This document shows, in pieces, positions 38,111 through 46,219 of a stretch of DNA of 64,000 nucleotides; within the stretch, counting starts at the first letter, position 1, and every line of letters starts with the position of its first letter. The notes under the pieces are model-generated. The model was not told where the DNA came from, did not search any database, and saw only the letters and a list, made by a program, of their open reading frames with translations. The translations under genes and the position numbers were made by a program. The stretch spans positions 930,001 through 994,000 of the forward strand of contig NZ_CP097118.1 of the NCBI RefSeq assembly GCF_024029435.1, read 5' to 3'. This DNA is from Fructilactobacillus hinvesii. Its GTDB lineage: Bacteria > Bacillota > Bacilli > Lactobacillales > Lactobacillaceae.

Positions 38111-38422
38111 ATGGCAGATCAGCATAACTGGAGTGCCATTCATAACTGGTTGAAACATGAATACGAGGCGGGGCATTTTCAGCAACCGCCAGCTGGGAAT
38201 GACCGACAATCTCAAGCATCTAATCAGGAAAGTGATTGGAAATTGGGGCAAAGACAGGCCCAACGAGATTGGCAATTTAGGCATCATTACCGTTGGCATT
38301 GGGAAATGATGTGGATTCTTTTAAGATGGTTAAATCCATTGTTTCAGAGTAGGTTCCAAGAAATTATTGATTATGGTGATGGTTACAGACAAACGTGGAA
38401 ATGGTTAAAGGAAAGACATTAA
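38111..38422 (+). CDS. Trp- and His-rich small protein of unknown function
   Basis: The product has 103 residues, ten of them Trp, with many His, Gln and Arg. There is a Gln/Asn/Ser-rich middle (about 30-55) and an amphipathic, strongly aromatic stretch near residues 70-87 (WHWEMMWILLRWLNPLF) that could lie on a membrane. There is no signal peptide and no known motif. The ATG at 38111 follows GGAGGG; an upstream TTG at 38072 overlaps the permease and is less likely. It is the last gene of the HTH-ABC operon and may be an accessory or immunity-like factor. Confidence 0.7.
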   Translation: MADQHNWSAIHNWLKHEYEAGHFQQPPAGNDRQSQASNQESDWKLGQRQAQRDWQFRHHYRWHWEMMWILLRWLNPLFQSRFQEIIDYGDGYRQTWKWLKERH

Positions 38423-38443
38423 AAGTGATTAATGTCTTTTTTT
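38412..38443. terminator. Terminator between the Trp-rich gene and the DHA2 exporter
   Basis: AAAGACATTA pairs with TAATGTCTTT around an eight-base loop, with T runs both ways. It overlaps the ends of both convergent genes. Confidence 0.75.
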
Positions 38444-40174
38444 GAATTGAAAAATAGGAATTACCAATAGAGATAAAAATGGAATCCAGATCATTGTCTT
38501 ATATACTTTTAAAAATGCCGCTTTAAGCTGATGTTTAATCATTCTCTTGAATTTTTTGACGAAATTCTCAATGCTTGTGCTAATCAAAGTAGTTTCTGCT
38601 CTGACTTTGTGATCGACAATTTGATCAACCTTAATTTTAATCTGCTTTTTCAAGGGTTCGGGAAGCTCATCGGAGGTAATCCCTTTGGTTGCGGCCGTTT
38701 GTTGAATTGCAAGTTGGTAATTTTGGTCTTTCAAGGCCTGGATTTTACGGGCGGGAATGGTTAGATGGGTTTTATTGAACGTTTCCTTGTTCTGAGAGAT
38801 GTTATTAATATTAGGGTTCAATTTTTGTTTAATTGTCTGGTTAAGCTTACGTTTGGCTACTGAAGGAATTTGTAATTCAGCAACTTGACGATGACCATAC
38901 TCGATTAAATTGGCCTTAGCCGTTTTAACATTGTTGGTTAATAACGAAGTAAAAATAGCAATTGCAAGCACCATTCCGACTTGTCTTAACACGTTAGCGA
39001 CACTATTAGAATCAGTTAATAATTGCCCATGGAAATTAGATGCTGCCAAGATATTTGCGGTTGAAGCAACGATTCCGTAACCAATTCCAAGCACGATTCC
39101 GGCGTAGATTAATGGTAGTGAACCGTGATCTAGGTTTAATTTTGATAACAGATAATAGGCAATTCCCATCAAAATAAATCCAGTTGCGAGCATTATTTTT
39201 TTATTTACTTTTTTGATAGCTAGTGATGAAAAAATCACTGAGAACATGACCGCAATCGAATAGGGAGTGATTAATAGTGCCGCTGAAAGCTCACTATGAT
39301 GATAGACTTTGGTTAAAAAAGTGGGGATTATAACTGCAAATCCCCCCAGTAAATAATTACAAATTACCAAAGCAAGGGCAGATCCGGTAAAGTTGCGGTC
39401 TTTGAACAACTCTAAGTTAATCATGGGATTTGCAACTTTATTTTCAATTAGAATGAATGCGATAAATGCTACTAATGCAGTTAATAACAAACTAATGAGT
39501 GGAAAAGAACCCCAGCCCCAGTCTTTTCCTTGAACCAATGCTAGTGAAAAAGAAGAGAGAACAAGCATACTAACGATTGTTCCAAGCCAGTCAAGGTTAA
39601 CCGTCTTCTGAATTAGTTCTTTTTTAAGTGGTAAAACTAGGTTGAAAATAAGCAGGATCACAACGATAATTGGAACATTAATGAAAAATACCCAACGCCA
39701 ACCCCAAAATTGAGCAACTAATCCACCAATTGTCGGGCCTAATGCAACGGCTAATCCTTGAGATCCAGCTAATATCCCAATTGTTTTATTTCGATTATGA
39801 TCATCTGTTAATTCCATTGCAGTTACCATACTGGTTGGGATAATCATAGCGGCTCCAAGACTTTGCAATCCTCGTGCTACGAGCATGAAGGGCAGATTGG
39901 GGGAAATTCCGGTTAATAATGACCCAATTCCAAAAATAAGTAACCCGGTAAAGATAAATTTATTTTTACCTAACTTGTCTGAGAGTCGACCAAAAGGAAT
40001 GATCATACTAGCAAAAATAATGGTGTAGATATTTAAAGCCCAGGATAAATTATTGAGGCTCGTTCTAAAAGCAGTTTGGATTTCTGGCAATACGATCGTC
40101 ATAATGGACGTGTCTATCATACAAAGAATATTAACAATAATTAAAATTGGTAAAACCGTTCTTACTTTTTTCAT
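38429..40174 (-). CDS. DHA2-family drug exporter (EmrB/QacA type)
   Basis: The 581-residue major facilitator has 14 predicted helices. MIDTSIMTIVLPEIQ in helix 1, the loop motif GRLSDKLGKNKFIF and GPTIGGLVAQFWGWRWVFFINVP (motif C) are typical of DHA2 proton antiporters. Between the last two helices lies an extra segment of about 150 charged residues (roughly 420-560), as in some lactobacillus relatives. The substrate is unknown. A divergent TetR gene and a palindrome in the shared spacer suggest induction by the exported compound. It is one of the few minus-strand genes left of the dif site. Confidence 0.9.
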   Translation of the reverse strand: MKKVRTVLPILIIVNILCMIDTSIMTIVLPEIQTAFRTSLNNLSWALNIYTIIFASMIIPFGRLSDKLGKNKFIFTGLLIFGIGSLLTGISPNLPFMLVARGLQSLGAAMIIPTSMVTAMELTDDHNRNKTIGILAGSQGLAVALGPTIGGLVAQFWGWRWVFFINVPIIVVILLIFNLVLPLKKELIQKTVNLDWLGTIVSMLVLSSFSLALVQGKDWGWGSFPLISLLLTALVAFIAFILIENKVANPMINLELFKDRNFTGSALALVICNYLLGGFAVIIPTFLTKVYHHSELSAALLITPYSIAVMFSVIFSSLAIKKVNKKIMLATGFILMGIAYYLLSKLNLDHGSLPLIYAGIVLGIGYGIVASTANILAASNFHGQLLTDSNSVANVLRQVGMVLAIAIFTSLLTNNVKTAKANLIEYGHRQVAELQIPSVAKRKLNQTIKQKLNPNINNISQNKETFNKTHLTIPARKIQALKDQNYQLAIQQTAATKGITSDELPEPLKKQIKIKVDQIVDHKVRAETTLISTSIENFVKKFKRMIKHQLKAAFLKVYKTMIWIPFLSLLVIPIFQFKKRH

Positions 40175-40203
40175 AAATACAATTTCTCCTTTTTATTTAT
40201 TTT

Positions 40204-40219
40204 TGTCACACTAGTGACA
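40204..40219. promoter_or_regulatory. Candidate TetR operator
   Basis: TGTCAC and GTGACA flank ACTA, a perfect 6-bp inverted repeat in the leader of the exporter. A half site (TTTGTGACTT) recurs just before the TetR ribosome binding site near 40294-40303, which fits repression of the exporter and autoregulation. Confidence 0.6.
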
Positions 40220-40318
40220 TTTTTCAGGAAAAGCATATTATAAAAAAGAGAATCAGTCTATAATAATTCTAAAAATGAAACAAAAACCGTTAATTTGTGA
40301 CTTAAAAAGGAGCTAAAA

Positions 40319-40876
40319 ATGAGCAAAACAACTGATCGGACGAAACAATGGTTAATTAATGGATTTTTCACTAAATTAAAAACTAAGCCGTATGACAAAA
40401 TCACAATTAATGACATTACTGCTCAAGCTAATGTTTCCAGAAGAACATTTTATCGATTATTCAATCATAAAGAAGAACTATTAGATGAGTACTGCGATGC
40501 AATTTTTGCAGAGTATTTTGCTTTTTTAAGGTCAACATTCACAGATCAGTTAACTTTTGACCAGATGCTGTTGAATTTGTTTACTTTTTGGTATCAAAAA
40601 AGAGATAAAGTTACGGTTTTAATTCAAAATAATCTGTTTTTACCGTTAACGTTAAAAAGAAGAGAGCAAAGACGAGCAGACACACTGAAAGCTTATAGGA
40701 AGTTTGACGTAGCATGGCATGGTGAAGTTAATCAGCAAGAAGCGCAATATATTATGGATTTCTTTTTAGGCGGGTATTGGAATTTAATTTCTAATTGGTT
40801 AGCTAAAGAAACGCCGGACGATCCAACAGTAATTGCAAAGACGCTAGGAGAAGCACTGCAACGTTTAAACGAATAA
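40319..40876 (+). CDS. TetR-family regulator
   Basis: The 185-residue protein has an N-terminal TetR helix-turn-helix (about residues 22-52: ITINDITAQANVSRRTFYRLFNHKEEL-type sequence) and a helical C-terminal ligand-binding domain like the TetR_C_7/DhaS group (YWNLISNWLAKETPDDP near the end). AAAAAGGAG precedes the ATG. It is divergent from the DHA2 exporter, whose gene it probably represses. Confidence 0.9.
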   Translation: MSKTTDRTKQWLINGFFTKLKTKPYDKITINDITAQANVSRRTFYRLFNHKEELLDEYCDAIFAEYFAFLRSTFTDQLTFDQMLLNLFTFWYQKRDKVTVLIQNNLFLPLTLKRREQRRADTLKAYRKFDVAWHGEVNQQEAQYIMDFFLGGYWNLISNWLAKETPDDPTVIAKTLGEALQRLNE

Positions 40877-41057
40877 ACGAAGAATGCTAAAAAGAGCTAA
40901 AAATGGAATTGAACAAATGGCCATTGGCCATTGGGCCAAAATTAACTGAATTTGTTTAAAATTTTTAATTGATGCTTAATTTACGATGAATTCATGGCTT
41001 GGAAAGACGAGAAGCTTAAATTGGCTAATAGTGTTAATTTTTATTAATTATATAATT

Positions 41058-41085
41058 ACTTCGTATAATATATATTATGTAAACT
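41058..41085. other. Candidate chromosomal dif site (XerCD recombination site)
   Basis: The 28-bp site has a left arm ACTTCGTATAA, a 6-bp centre TATATA and a right arm TTATGTAAACT. As I recall the Bacillus subtilis dif sequence, it differs only at two left-arm positions (26 of 28 identical). It lies in a 312-base gene-free gap (40877-41188). Genes to the left run mainly on the plus strand and those to the right mainly on the minus strand, as expected at the replication terminus. The rest of the gap holds a GGCCATTGGCCA-type palindrome near 40921 and the degV terminator. Confidence 0.85.
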
Positions 41086-41153
41086 AAATAAGTAATTAAG
41101 GGATTTCGAATTCGCTATTTACTACCTATTTCTAAATACGGATTTTAAATAAA

Positions 41154-41178
41154 AAACAACGGATTTTAAATCCGTTGT
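41154..41178 (-). terminator. Terminator of marR-degV
   Basis: AACAACGGATTT and its complement flank one central base pair; on the minus strand it ends in a T run. Confidence 0.85.
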
Positions 41179-41188
41179 TACTTCTTGA

Positions 41189-42058
41189 TTAATCGTTATT
41201 TTTAATCTTTCGTTCCCAACCTAAAGCTAACGCACCAGAACCCAAATGCGTTCCGATTACCGGTCCAATCTCTGCTTGACTAAACTCAACCTCTGGAAAT
41301 TCACTTTTAAGGTGCTTTAACCATTTCTTTCCAACTTGGTTTGCATTCGCATCAAACACAAATGCCTTAATCGGATAATCAACATCAGCTGCTTTTTCTT
41401 TAAATAAATGTTCAACTCGTTTTAATGCACGTTTCATAGTTCGAACTTTCTCAAATGCCACAATTTCATCAGTTTGTCGATCAAAAGTTAAAATTGGTTT
41501 AATGTTCAATAATCCACCAATAAATGATGATGCATTGGATAAACGTCCGCCTTTAACTAAATTTTTAAGATCATCAACTACAAATAGCTCATCAATGGTT
41601 GCGCGTTGTTCCTTTAATTTAGAAATAATTGTATCTGGATCGGTATCAGTAGCTGCTAACTGAGCAGCATAAATTGCTAAATCTCCCATTAATCCCAATG
41701 TAATCTCCGAATCAAATGGGATTACTCGGATATTTGTAATTGTACTAGCAATGTTCATAATTTGGTTATAGAATCCAGAAATAGTCCCCGCAAGTGTAAT
41801 TGTGATAACGTTTTCATATCCTTCATTTGCTAATTTATTGTATAAATCAATTAATCTTCCGGTTGCTGGTTGTGAGGTAGTTGGTAACTGAGATACGGCT
41901 GCAAGCTTTGGATAAAAATCTTTGCTAGTTATGTCTACATTTTCCAAATATTGGCTTGATTCAAATAAAATGTCTAATGGAATAACATGAATATGATTCT
42001 TCTTAATTTCTTTTTGAGAAAGATAACATGTACTATCGGTCACAATTGCGGTTTTCAT
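41189..42058 (-). CDS. DegV family fatty-acid-binding protein
   Basis: DegV proteins bind a fatty acid and present it to fatty acid kinase. The 289-residue product shows the N-terminal TAIVTDSTCYLS, PTTSQPATG, the TLAGTISGFYNQ ligand-cradle motif, FVVDDLKNLVKGGRLSNASSFIGGLLNIKPIL and GPVIGTHLGSGALALGW. The ATG at 42058 has GAGGTG at 42065-42070; the GTG at 42067 lies within that site. It follows marR after one base, so the two are co-transcribed. Confidence 0.93.
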   Translation of the reverse strand: MKTAIVTDSTCYLSQKEIKKNHIHVIPLDILFESSQYLENVDITSKDFYPKLAAVSQLPTTSQPATGRLIDLYNKLANEGYENVITITLAGTISGFYNQIMNIASTITNIRVIPFDSEITLGLMGDLAIYAAQLAATDTDPDTIISKLKEQRATIDELFVVDDLKNLVKGGRLSNASSFIGGLLNIKPILTFDRQTDEIVAFEKVRTMKRALKRVEHLFKEKAADVDYPIKAFVFDANANQVGKKWLKHLKSEFPEVEFSQAEIGPVIGTHLGSGALALGWERKIKNND

Positions 42059-42059
42059 T

Positions 42060-42488
42060 CTATACACCTCGTTTGTCTAATCGTTTCATACTGGTTTCTA
42101 AACGGTTTAAGAGAATTTTCAGTAAATTAGATTCATCAGTTGTCCATTGAGAAAAGATTTGTCGTTGTAATTGATCATAGGCAGCATTAACATCGTTTAA
42201 TTCAGTTTGTCCCTGCTCCGTCAAATGATAAACTAACTGACGGTGATCATCTCCAACTGCATGTTTATCAATCATTTCCTTTACTAGCAATCGTTTAAGC
42301 TGACGAGAAAGCGTTGATGTATCTAATTTCATTGCTTGAGACAATTTTTCTTGGGTATCATTACCGGAATTAATTGCTATTAGCAACTGCCATTCTGAAA
42401 TGGTTAGATGATGTGCTTTAGTAATCATTTGTAAATTGTGTTGATGAATTTTACTGACAGCACGCAATGCTTCCAAACTATTCTTCAT
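42060..42488 (-). CDS. MarR-family regulator
   Basis: The 142-residue protein has the winged helix fold of the MarR family: ISEWQLLIAINSGNDTQEKLSQAMKLDTSTLSRQLKRL for the helix-turn-helix and VGDDHRQLVYHLTEQGQ for the wing. GGAGG lies before the ATG. With degV it forms a two-gene operon next to the terminus, so it may control lipid-related genes including degV; the ligand is unknown. Confidence 0.9.
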   Translation of the reverse strand: MKNSLEALRAVSKIHQHNLQMITKAHHLTISEWQLLIAINSGNDTQEKLSQAMKLDTSTLSRQLKRLLVKEMIDKHAVGDDHRQLVYHLTEQGQTELNDVNAAYDQLQRQIFSQWTTDESNLLKILLNRLETSMKRLDKRGV

Positions 42489-42617
42489 TGTTAAATCCTC
42501 CGCTAATCATTATAGCATTAATTGCCTACTACAAAATTAACCTTTTCCTTATTACTGTTCGCAACTGCCTTTATAAGATATACTTAAAATAACGTTAAAT
42601 TTAGAAGGAGACAAACT

Positions 42618-44327
42618 ATGTCATTTGACGGATCCTTTACTCATGCAATGGTGAATGAATTAAATTCTGTACTCATTGGAGGACGCATCACAAAGATTAG
42701 TGAACCATATCCCAATGAAATCATTGTGACGGTTCGTTCTCAACATCATAACTATCAAGTCTTATTATCAGCCAACCCCACTTATGCTAGAATCCAAACA
42801 ACTAGCATTCCGTTTCAAAATCCTCGAACGCCTAATACCTTTACCATGACGCTAAGAAAACACTTACAGGGTAGTTTTATTAAGCAAATTCATCAGGTTG
42901 ATAATGATCGTATCGTTCACATTCACATTAATACTAGGAATGAAATTGGGGATTTAGAAGAACTAGTCCTGGTAATTGAAATCATGGCCCGCCACAGCAA
43001 TATTATGTTAGTGGAAGCTCAAAATAGAAATATTATTGATGCCATCAAGCGCATTGGTCCTGATAAAAATCGCTTTCGAACCATTTTACCTGGTTCAAAA
43101 TACGTAAATCCACCACAACAAGATTTAATCGACCCCTTTAAACTAACAAACATGAATTTAATCGAACAATTAAATCACGACTTTCCCAATGCTGAAGTAT
43201 TGGCAGGTGAACTACGAAAATCATTACAAGGATTGGGAACTGATACTTCTTTAGTTTTAGCTGCTGCTTTACACCAACCAGGTGAAGATTTACAAACTAA
43301 ATACAATCATTTTTGGAATCAATTTGATCGTCCTACCCCCGTAACTACCCTCACCCAGCAGGGTAAGTTAGGGTTTGCCCCCTTTCCCTACCCTCCTTTG
43401 CAAACCGAGCAGCATTTTTCTTCTTTGAGCACGATGCTGGATCATTTCTTTCAAACCAAGGTCCAGAGAGAACGAGTTCGTGAGCAAGGTGCTCAATTAA
43501 TTCAAGTTACGAGAAATGAGCTAAAAAAGAATCGCAAAAAAATTAAGCGTTTAGAAAAAGATGCCAAAGATGCCACTAATGCGGACCAATACCGAATTAA
43601 GGGTGAAGTATTGATGACCTATTTACATCAAGTTAAACCAGGGATGAAGCAAGTTTCATTACCTAACTTTTACGATAACAACCAACCAATTGAGATTAAC
43701 TTAAAAGTAGATCTTTCTCCATCGGCTAATGCACAGTGGTACTTTAAACAATTCCAAAAGAAAAAAAACGCTGGCAAATACATTCAAGAGCAGCTTCAAA
43801 ATACTCACGTTGAAATTGATTACTTTGAAAATATTGAGAGTCAAATTGAATTAGCTAATCCTGAAAATTTAGCAGATATTAAAACTGAATTACAACAAGC
43901 TGGTTATTTGAAACGTAAGACAAAAAAAACAACAAAGAAAGTTATGGTTAGTCAGCCAGAAAAATTTGTAGCTAGTGATGGTACCGTAATTTTAGTTGGT
44001 AAAAACAATTTACAAAATGATAAATTAACCTTAAAAACAGCCGATAAACGAGAAACTTGGTTGCATACCCAAAACATTCACGGCTCTCACGTGATTATTC
44101 GTTCATTTTCACCTAGTGAAAAAACTATTTTAGAAGCTGCTAATCTAGCAGCCTACTTTTCCAAAGCACGCAATTCAGCAAATGTTCCCGTTGACTATGA
44201 TTTGGTAAAAAGAGTCAAAAAGCCTAATGGAGCTAAACCGGGATTGGTTCATTATACCGGTCAAAAGACGGTCTATGTTACCCCTAGTCAAACCTTAGTG
44301 GAACAGTTACGTCAAAACGCTAAATAA
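42618..44327 (+). CDS. rqcH: Ribosome quality control factor RqcH (NFACT, FbpA-like)
   Basis: RqcH binds stalled 50S subunits and adds C-terminal alanine tails to nascent chains. The 569-residue product has the NFACT-N domain (1-200) with the key DR pair at Asp97-Arg98 (HQVDNDRIV). HhH and coiled-coil regions follow (about 280-430), then NFACT-R (about 450-560: VGKNNLQNDKLTLK, TWLHTQNIHGSHVII). In older annotation the family is called fibronectin-binding protein. It is one of the few plus-strand genes right of dif. Confidence 0.95.
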   Translation: MSFDGSFTHAMVNELNSVLIGGRITKISEPYPNEIIVTVRSQHHNYQVLLSANPTYARIQTTSIPFQNPRTPNTFTMTLRKHLQGSFIKQIHQVDNDRIVHIHINTRNEIGDLEELVLVIEIMARHSNIMLVEAQNRNIIDAIKRIGPDKNRFRTILPGSKYVNPPQQDLIDPFKLTNMNLIEQLNHDFPNAEVLAGELRKSLQGLGTDTSLVLAAALHQPGEDLQTKYNHFWNQFDRPTPVTTLTQQGKLGFAPFPYPPLQTEQHFSSLSTMLDHFFQTKVQRERVREQGAQLIQVTRNELKKNRKKIKRLEKDAKDATNADQYRIKGEVLMTYLHQVKPGMKQVSLPNFYDNNQPIEINLKVDLSPSANAQWYFKQFQKKKNAGKYIQEQLQNTHVEIDYFENIESQIELANPENLADIKTELQQAGYLKRKTKKTTKKVMVSQPEKFVASDGTVILVGKNNLQNDKLTLKTADKRETWLHTQNIHGSHVIIRSFSPSEKTILEAANLAAYFSKARNSANVPVDYDLVKRVKKPNGAKPGLVHYTGQKTVYVTPSQTLVEQLRQNAK

Positions 44328-44328
44328 C

Positions 44329-44373
44329 ACTGAAATAACCCAATGCTAAGACAATAGCATTGGGTTATTTCAG
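44329..44373. terminator. Two-way terminator between rqcH and the truncated MFS gene
   Basis: A 20-bp perfect stem (ACTGAAATAACCCAATGCTA with its complement) around a six-base loop. Confidence 0.9.
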
Positions 44374-45348
44374 TTTATCTTGATGGTCCATTAAAATTAA
44401 AAATAGGATTGACAAAATTGTAAATCCAGCAACAATGCCTAGCATTGTAATTACTCCCAATCTTGTCAGTAATAAACTAATGAGCGGATTAAAAATTACG
44501 GTTAAAATTGTAATTAAAAAAGCTAGACCAGATAAAAACGTAGCGCGCTCTCGATCCTGAACCCATTGATTTAAGATGGTCATTACAAGTGGATCAAGAA
44601 AATCAACTGTAATATACAAAATACCTAGACCAATGATAAACAACCATGACATTGGTTGGATTTGTAGTAAAAAACTAACGCTAATCATCACAATTATGAA
44701 CAGCATTATCCTGGTGATTTTCCAGTCTAAAATGCGATATGATTGCGTAGCTACTAATCCACCAGCAAAACTAAATAACATAAAGATTAAGCCATTAGAA
44801 GTTGCAGAAAACCCCATTTTAGCAATTGTCTGGGGCATAAAAGTGAAAATTGCATTTACAATTGCTGTAATCATTCCAGTTAGTAAAAAGGTAACTAAAA
44901 TGTTCCCACTACTAAGCATGGCACGAAAAACCACTAATGGTTGCCAAAAATTGGTTGCTCTTAAATTACGCGCGGATTTAGCTTCATTAGGTAATTTACT
45001 AATTAACAGTATCGTTCCAAGTAAGAAGCCTGTTTGTGCAAAATAAGGCCACGTAAAATTATAATGAAATAAAAAGCCACCAATAAAAGTTGCAATCCCA
45101 GTTGCTAATGCTGTAATTAACTGAACTTGTCCTCTAATTCGATCATAATAATTACCCTCATGATGATTTCGTAATGCTTCAAAAAAATATGCCGTATCAG
45201 AGCCACTTAAAAGTGCATTTCCAATTCCTTCTAAAATAGCTGAACTAAAAATGATTAATTGTGGGACAATTAAATGATAATTAACATGTAGTTCCATAGA
45301 TTGCCAAAATCGTTGATATAGAGGCATTAATAAAATTAGTAGTTTCAC
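44365..45348 (-). pseudogene. MFS transporter lacking its N-terminal part
   Basis: The frame encodes 327 residues with about nine helices. It begins in what should be the middle of the first half: SSAILEGIGNALLSGSDTAYFFEAL is the usual helix 4/5 region of this MFS group, normally near residue 100. About 70-90 residues including helices 1-3 are missing. A stop codon directly precedes the GTG at 45348, and phage-like DNA starts there. The prophage therefore probably integrated in this gene and cut off its 5' end, which should lie beyond the far prophage end outside this window. Confidence 0.7.
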
Positions 45349-45370
45349 TTATTTTCATAAATTACCAAAA

Positions 45371-45392
45371 AAAGTCGGTAAAAAGTCGGTAA
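45371..45392. repeat. Tandem 11-bp repeat near the prophage end (integrase arm sites?)
   Basis: AAAGTCGGTAA occurs twice in perfect tandem (45371-45381, 45382-45392), with an inverted TTACC just before it (45362-45366). Such short repeats beside an attachment core are typical arm-binding sites of phage tyrosine integrases. Confidence 0.6.
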
Positions 45393-45399
45393 GCAAACT

Positions 45400-45430
45400 A
45401 AAAGAGGATGACATTAGTCGTCCTCTTTTT
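45400..45430. terminator. Terminator at the prophage end
   Basis: AAAAGAGGATGAC pairs with GTCGTCCTCTTTT around ATTA/TTA; it overlaps the end of the 66-residue gene. Confidence 0.8.
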
Positions 45431-45614
45431 CTGTTGTGTTTAAATTCGTTCTACGCTCAGCGATGTATTTTTCTATATCGACCAAATCATCTTCAGTGGC
45501 CAATTTTAAAATGAAGCTCTTAGTAGTCGAACGTTTGTTGATATATTGTTTTCTAATTTTGTTTGCTTCGTCCCATTTTTTGTTAGCTTTTCTTCTGGAA
45601 TTGGATAACGTCAT
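45414..45614 (-). CDS. Small phage protein, 66 residues
   Basis: This is a Lys/Arg-rich helical protein: LSNSRRKANKKWDEANK, STTKSFILKLATEDDLVDIEKYIAERRTNL. It resembles short proteins common in lactobacillus phages and plasmids that contain KSFI...AT..DL..I...I.ERR, function unknown. The ATG at 45614 has AGGTGG upstream and overlaps the stop of the 46-residue gene (ATGA), so the two are translationally coupled. Confidence 0.65.
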   Translation of the reverse strand: MTLSNSRRKANKKWDEANKIRKQYINKRSTTKSFILKLATEDDLVDIEKYIAERRTNLNTTEKEDD

Positions 45615-45751
45615 TTTAATAACCACCTAAAGAGTAGAATGATTAATCCTATCAATCCAAATAGTTCAGCCAGTCCATGCCAACTAAATTTCTGTGGTTC
45701 AACTGTTATTTCAAAATGTTTTCCTACCCATTTTCTAGGTTTAAACTTCAT
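45611..45751 (-). CDS. Small membrane protein, 46 residues
   Basis: The N-terminal half is basic (MKFKPRKWVGKHFEITVEP), followed by one membrane helix at about residues 28-43 (LAELFGLIGLIILLFRWLL). AGAGAGG and GAGAGG lie before the ATG, and a TATTATAAC -10-like element lies about 35 bases upstream. The stop overlaps the next gene. The pair could be a small lysogeny or exclusion cassette; function unknown. Confidence 0.6.
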   Translation of the reverse strand: MKFKPRKWVGKHFEITVEPQKFSWHGLAELFGLIGLIILLFRWLLK

Positions 45752-45794
45752 TTCCTCTCATCCTCTCTTTTTTTCTGTTATAATAAAAACGTAG

Positions 45795-45819
45795 CAAGGA
45801 GGAGGTCGAGTCCTCCTTG
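45795..45819 (-). terminator. Hairpin terminator upstream of the 46-residue gene
   Basis: CAAGGAGGA and TCCTCCTTG form a perfect 9-bp stem; on the minus strand CTACGTTTTT follows. It would end transcripts from the palindromic promoter at 45950-45981. Confidence 0.7.
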
Positions 45820-45828
45820 TGGTAACTA

Positions 45829-45924
45829 CTATCTAAAAACGAATCTGAGCTTTACAATTAGAGGAATGTTAATTGTTATTTCAATTTCCTTTAATTTAGG
45901 GCTCTTTTTCTTTTTAGAGGTCAT
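45829..45924 (-). CDS. Possible 31-residue basic peptide
   Basis: MTSKKKKSPKLKEIEITINI starts a Lys-rich peptide that ends in RFVFR. GGGAGGTG at 45931-45938 stands six bases before the ATG at 45924. A promoter with a palindromic spacer precedes it and a hairpin terminator follows. I do not recognise it, and so short a frame may be a leader or chance. Confidence 0.4.
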   Translation of the reverse strand: MTSKKKKSPKLKEIEITINIPLIVKLRFVFR

Positions 45925-45949
45925 AGTCATCACCTCCCTTACTACAACT

Positions 45950-45981
45950 ATTATATTACACGCTAAAGCGTGTAAAGTCAA
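45950..45981 (-). promoter_or_regulatory. Promoter whose spacer is a perfect 20-bp palindrome
   Basis: On the minus strand TTGACT (45976-45981) and TATAAT (45950-45955) enclose TTACACGCTWWAGCGTGTAA (45956-45975), in which the whole 20-base spacer is an inverted repeat. A dimeric repressor bound there would block RNA polymerase. The region between this site and the endolysin terminator (45982-46170) shows nothing else. Confidence 0.6.
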
Positions 45982-46170
45982 CAAAAATTAGCAAACTTCT
46001 TTATAAATTTATCTGCAGGATATTTTCACTTTTATGTTTGATTTCCATTTGATAATTCCCTAATCCCTTGGGAGAGTAAGTTAAATACTTTTGATTTATT
46101 TTTGACTTATTTCAAATTTTCCGTAAATTTACTCTACATTTTTTCGTTTAAACCGTAAACCAAAATAAAA

Positions 46171-46207
46171 AAGGCCCGACCATCTAATTAAAGATGATCG
46201 GGTCTTA
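46171..46207 (-). terminator. Terminator of the phage late operon
   Basis: AAGGCCCGACCATC pairs with GATGATCGGGTCTT; on the minus strand it ends in a T run just after the endolysin stop. Confidence 0.85.
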
Positions 46208-46219
46208 TTATTAATTATT

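Noticed and set aside
41057..41090. Similarity to loxP (ATTACTTCGTATA arm)
   Set aside because: Only one arm resembles loxP; both arms and the centre match dif far better.
45677..45991. Plus-strand frame of 104 codons near the prophage end
   Set aside because: No ribosome binding site, low-complexity Phe/Ser/Leu composition, and it is antisense to better supported small minus-strand genes.
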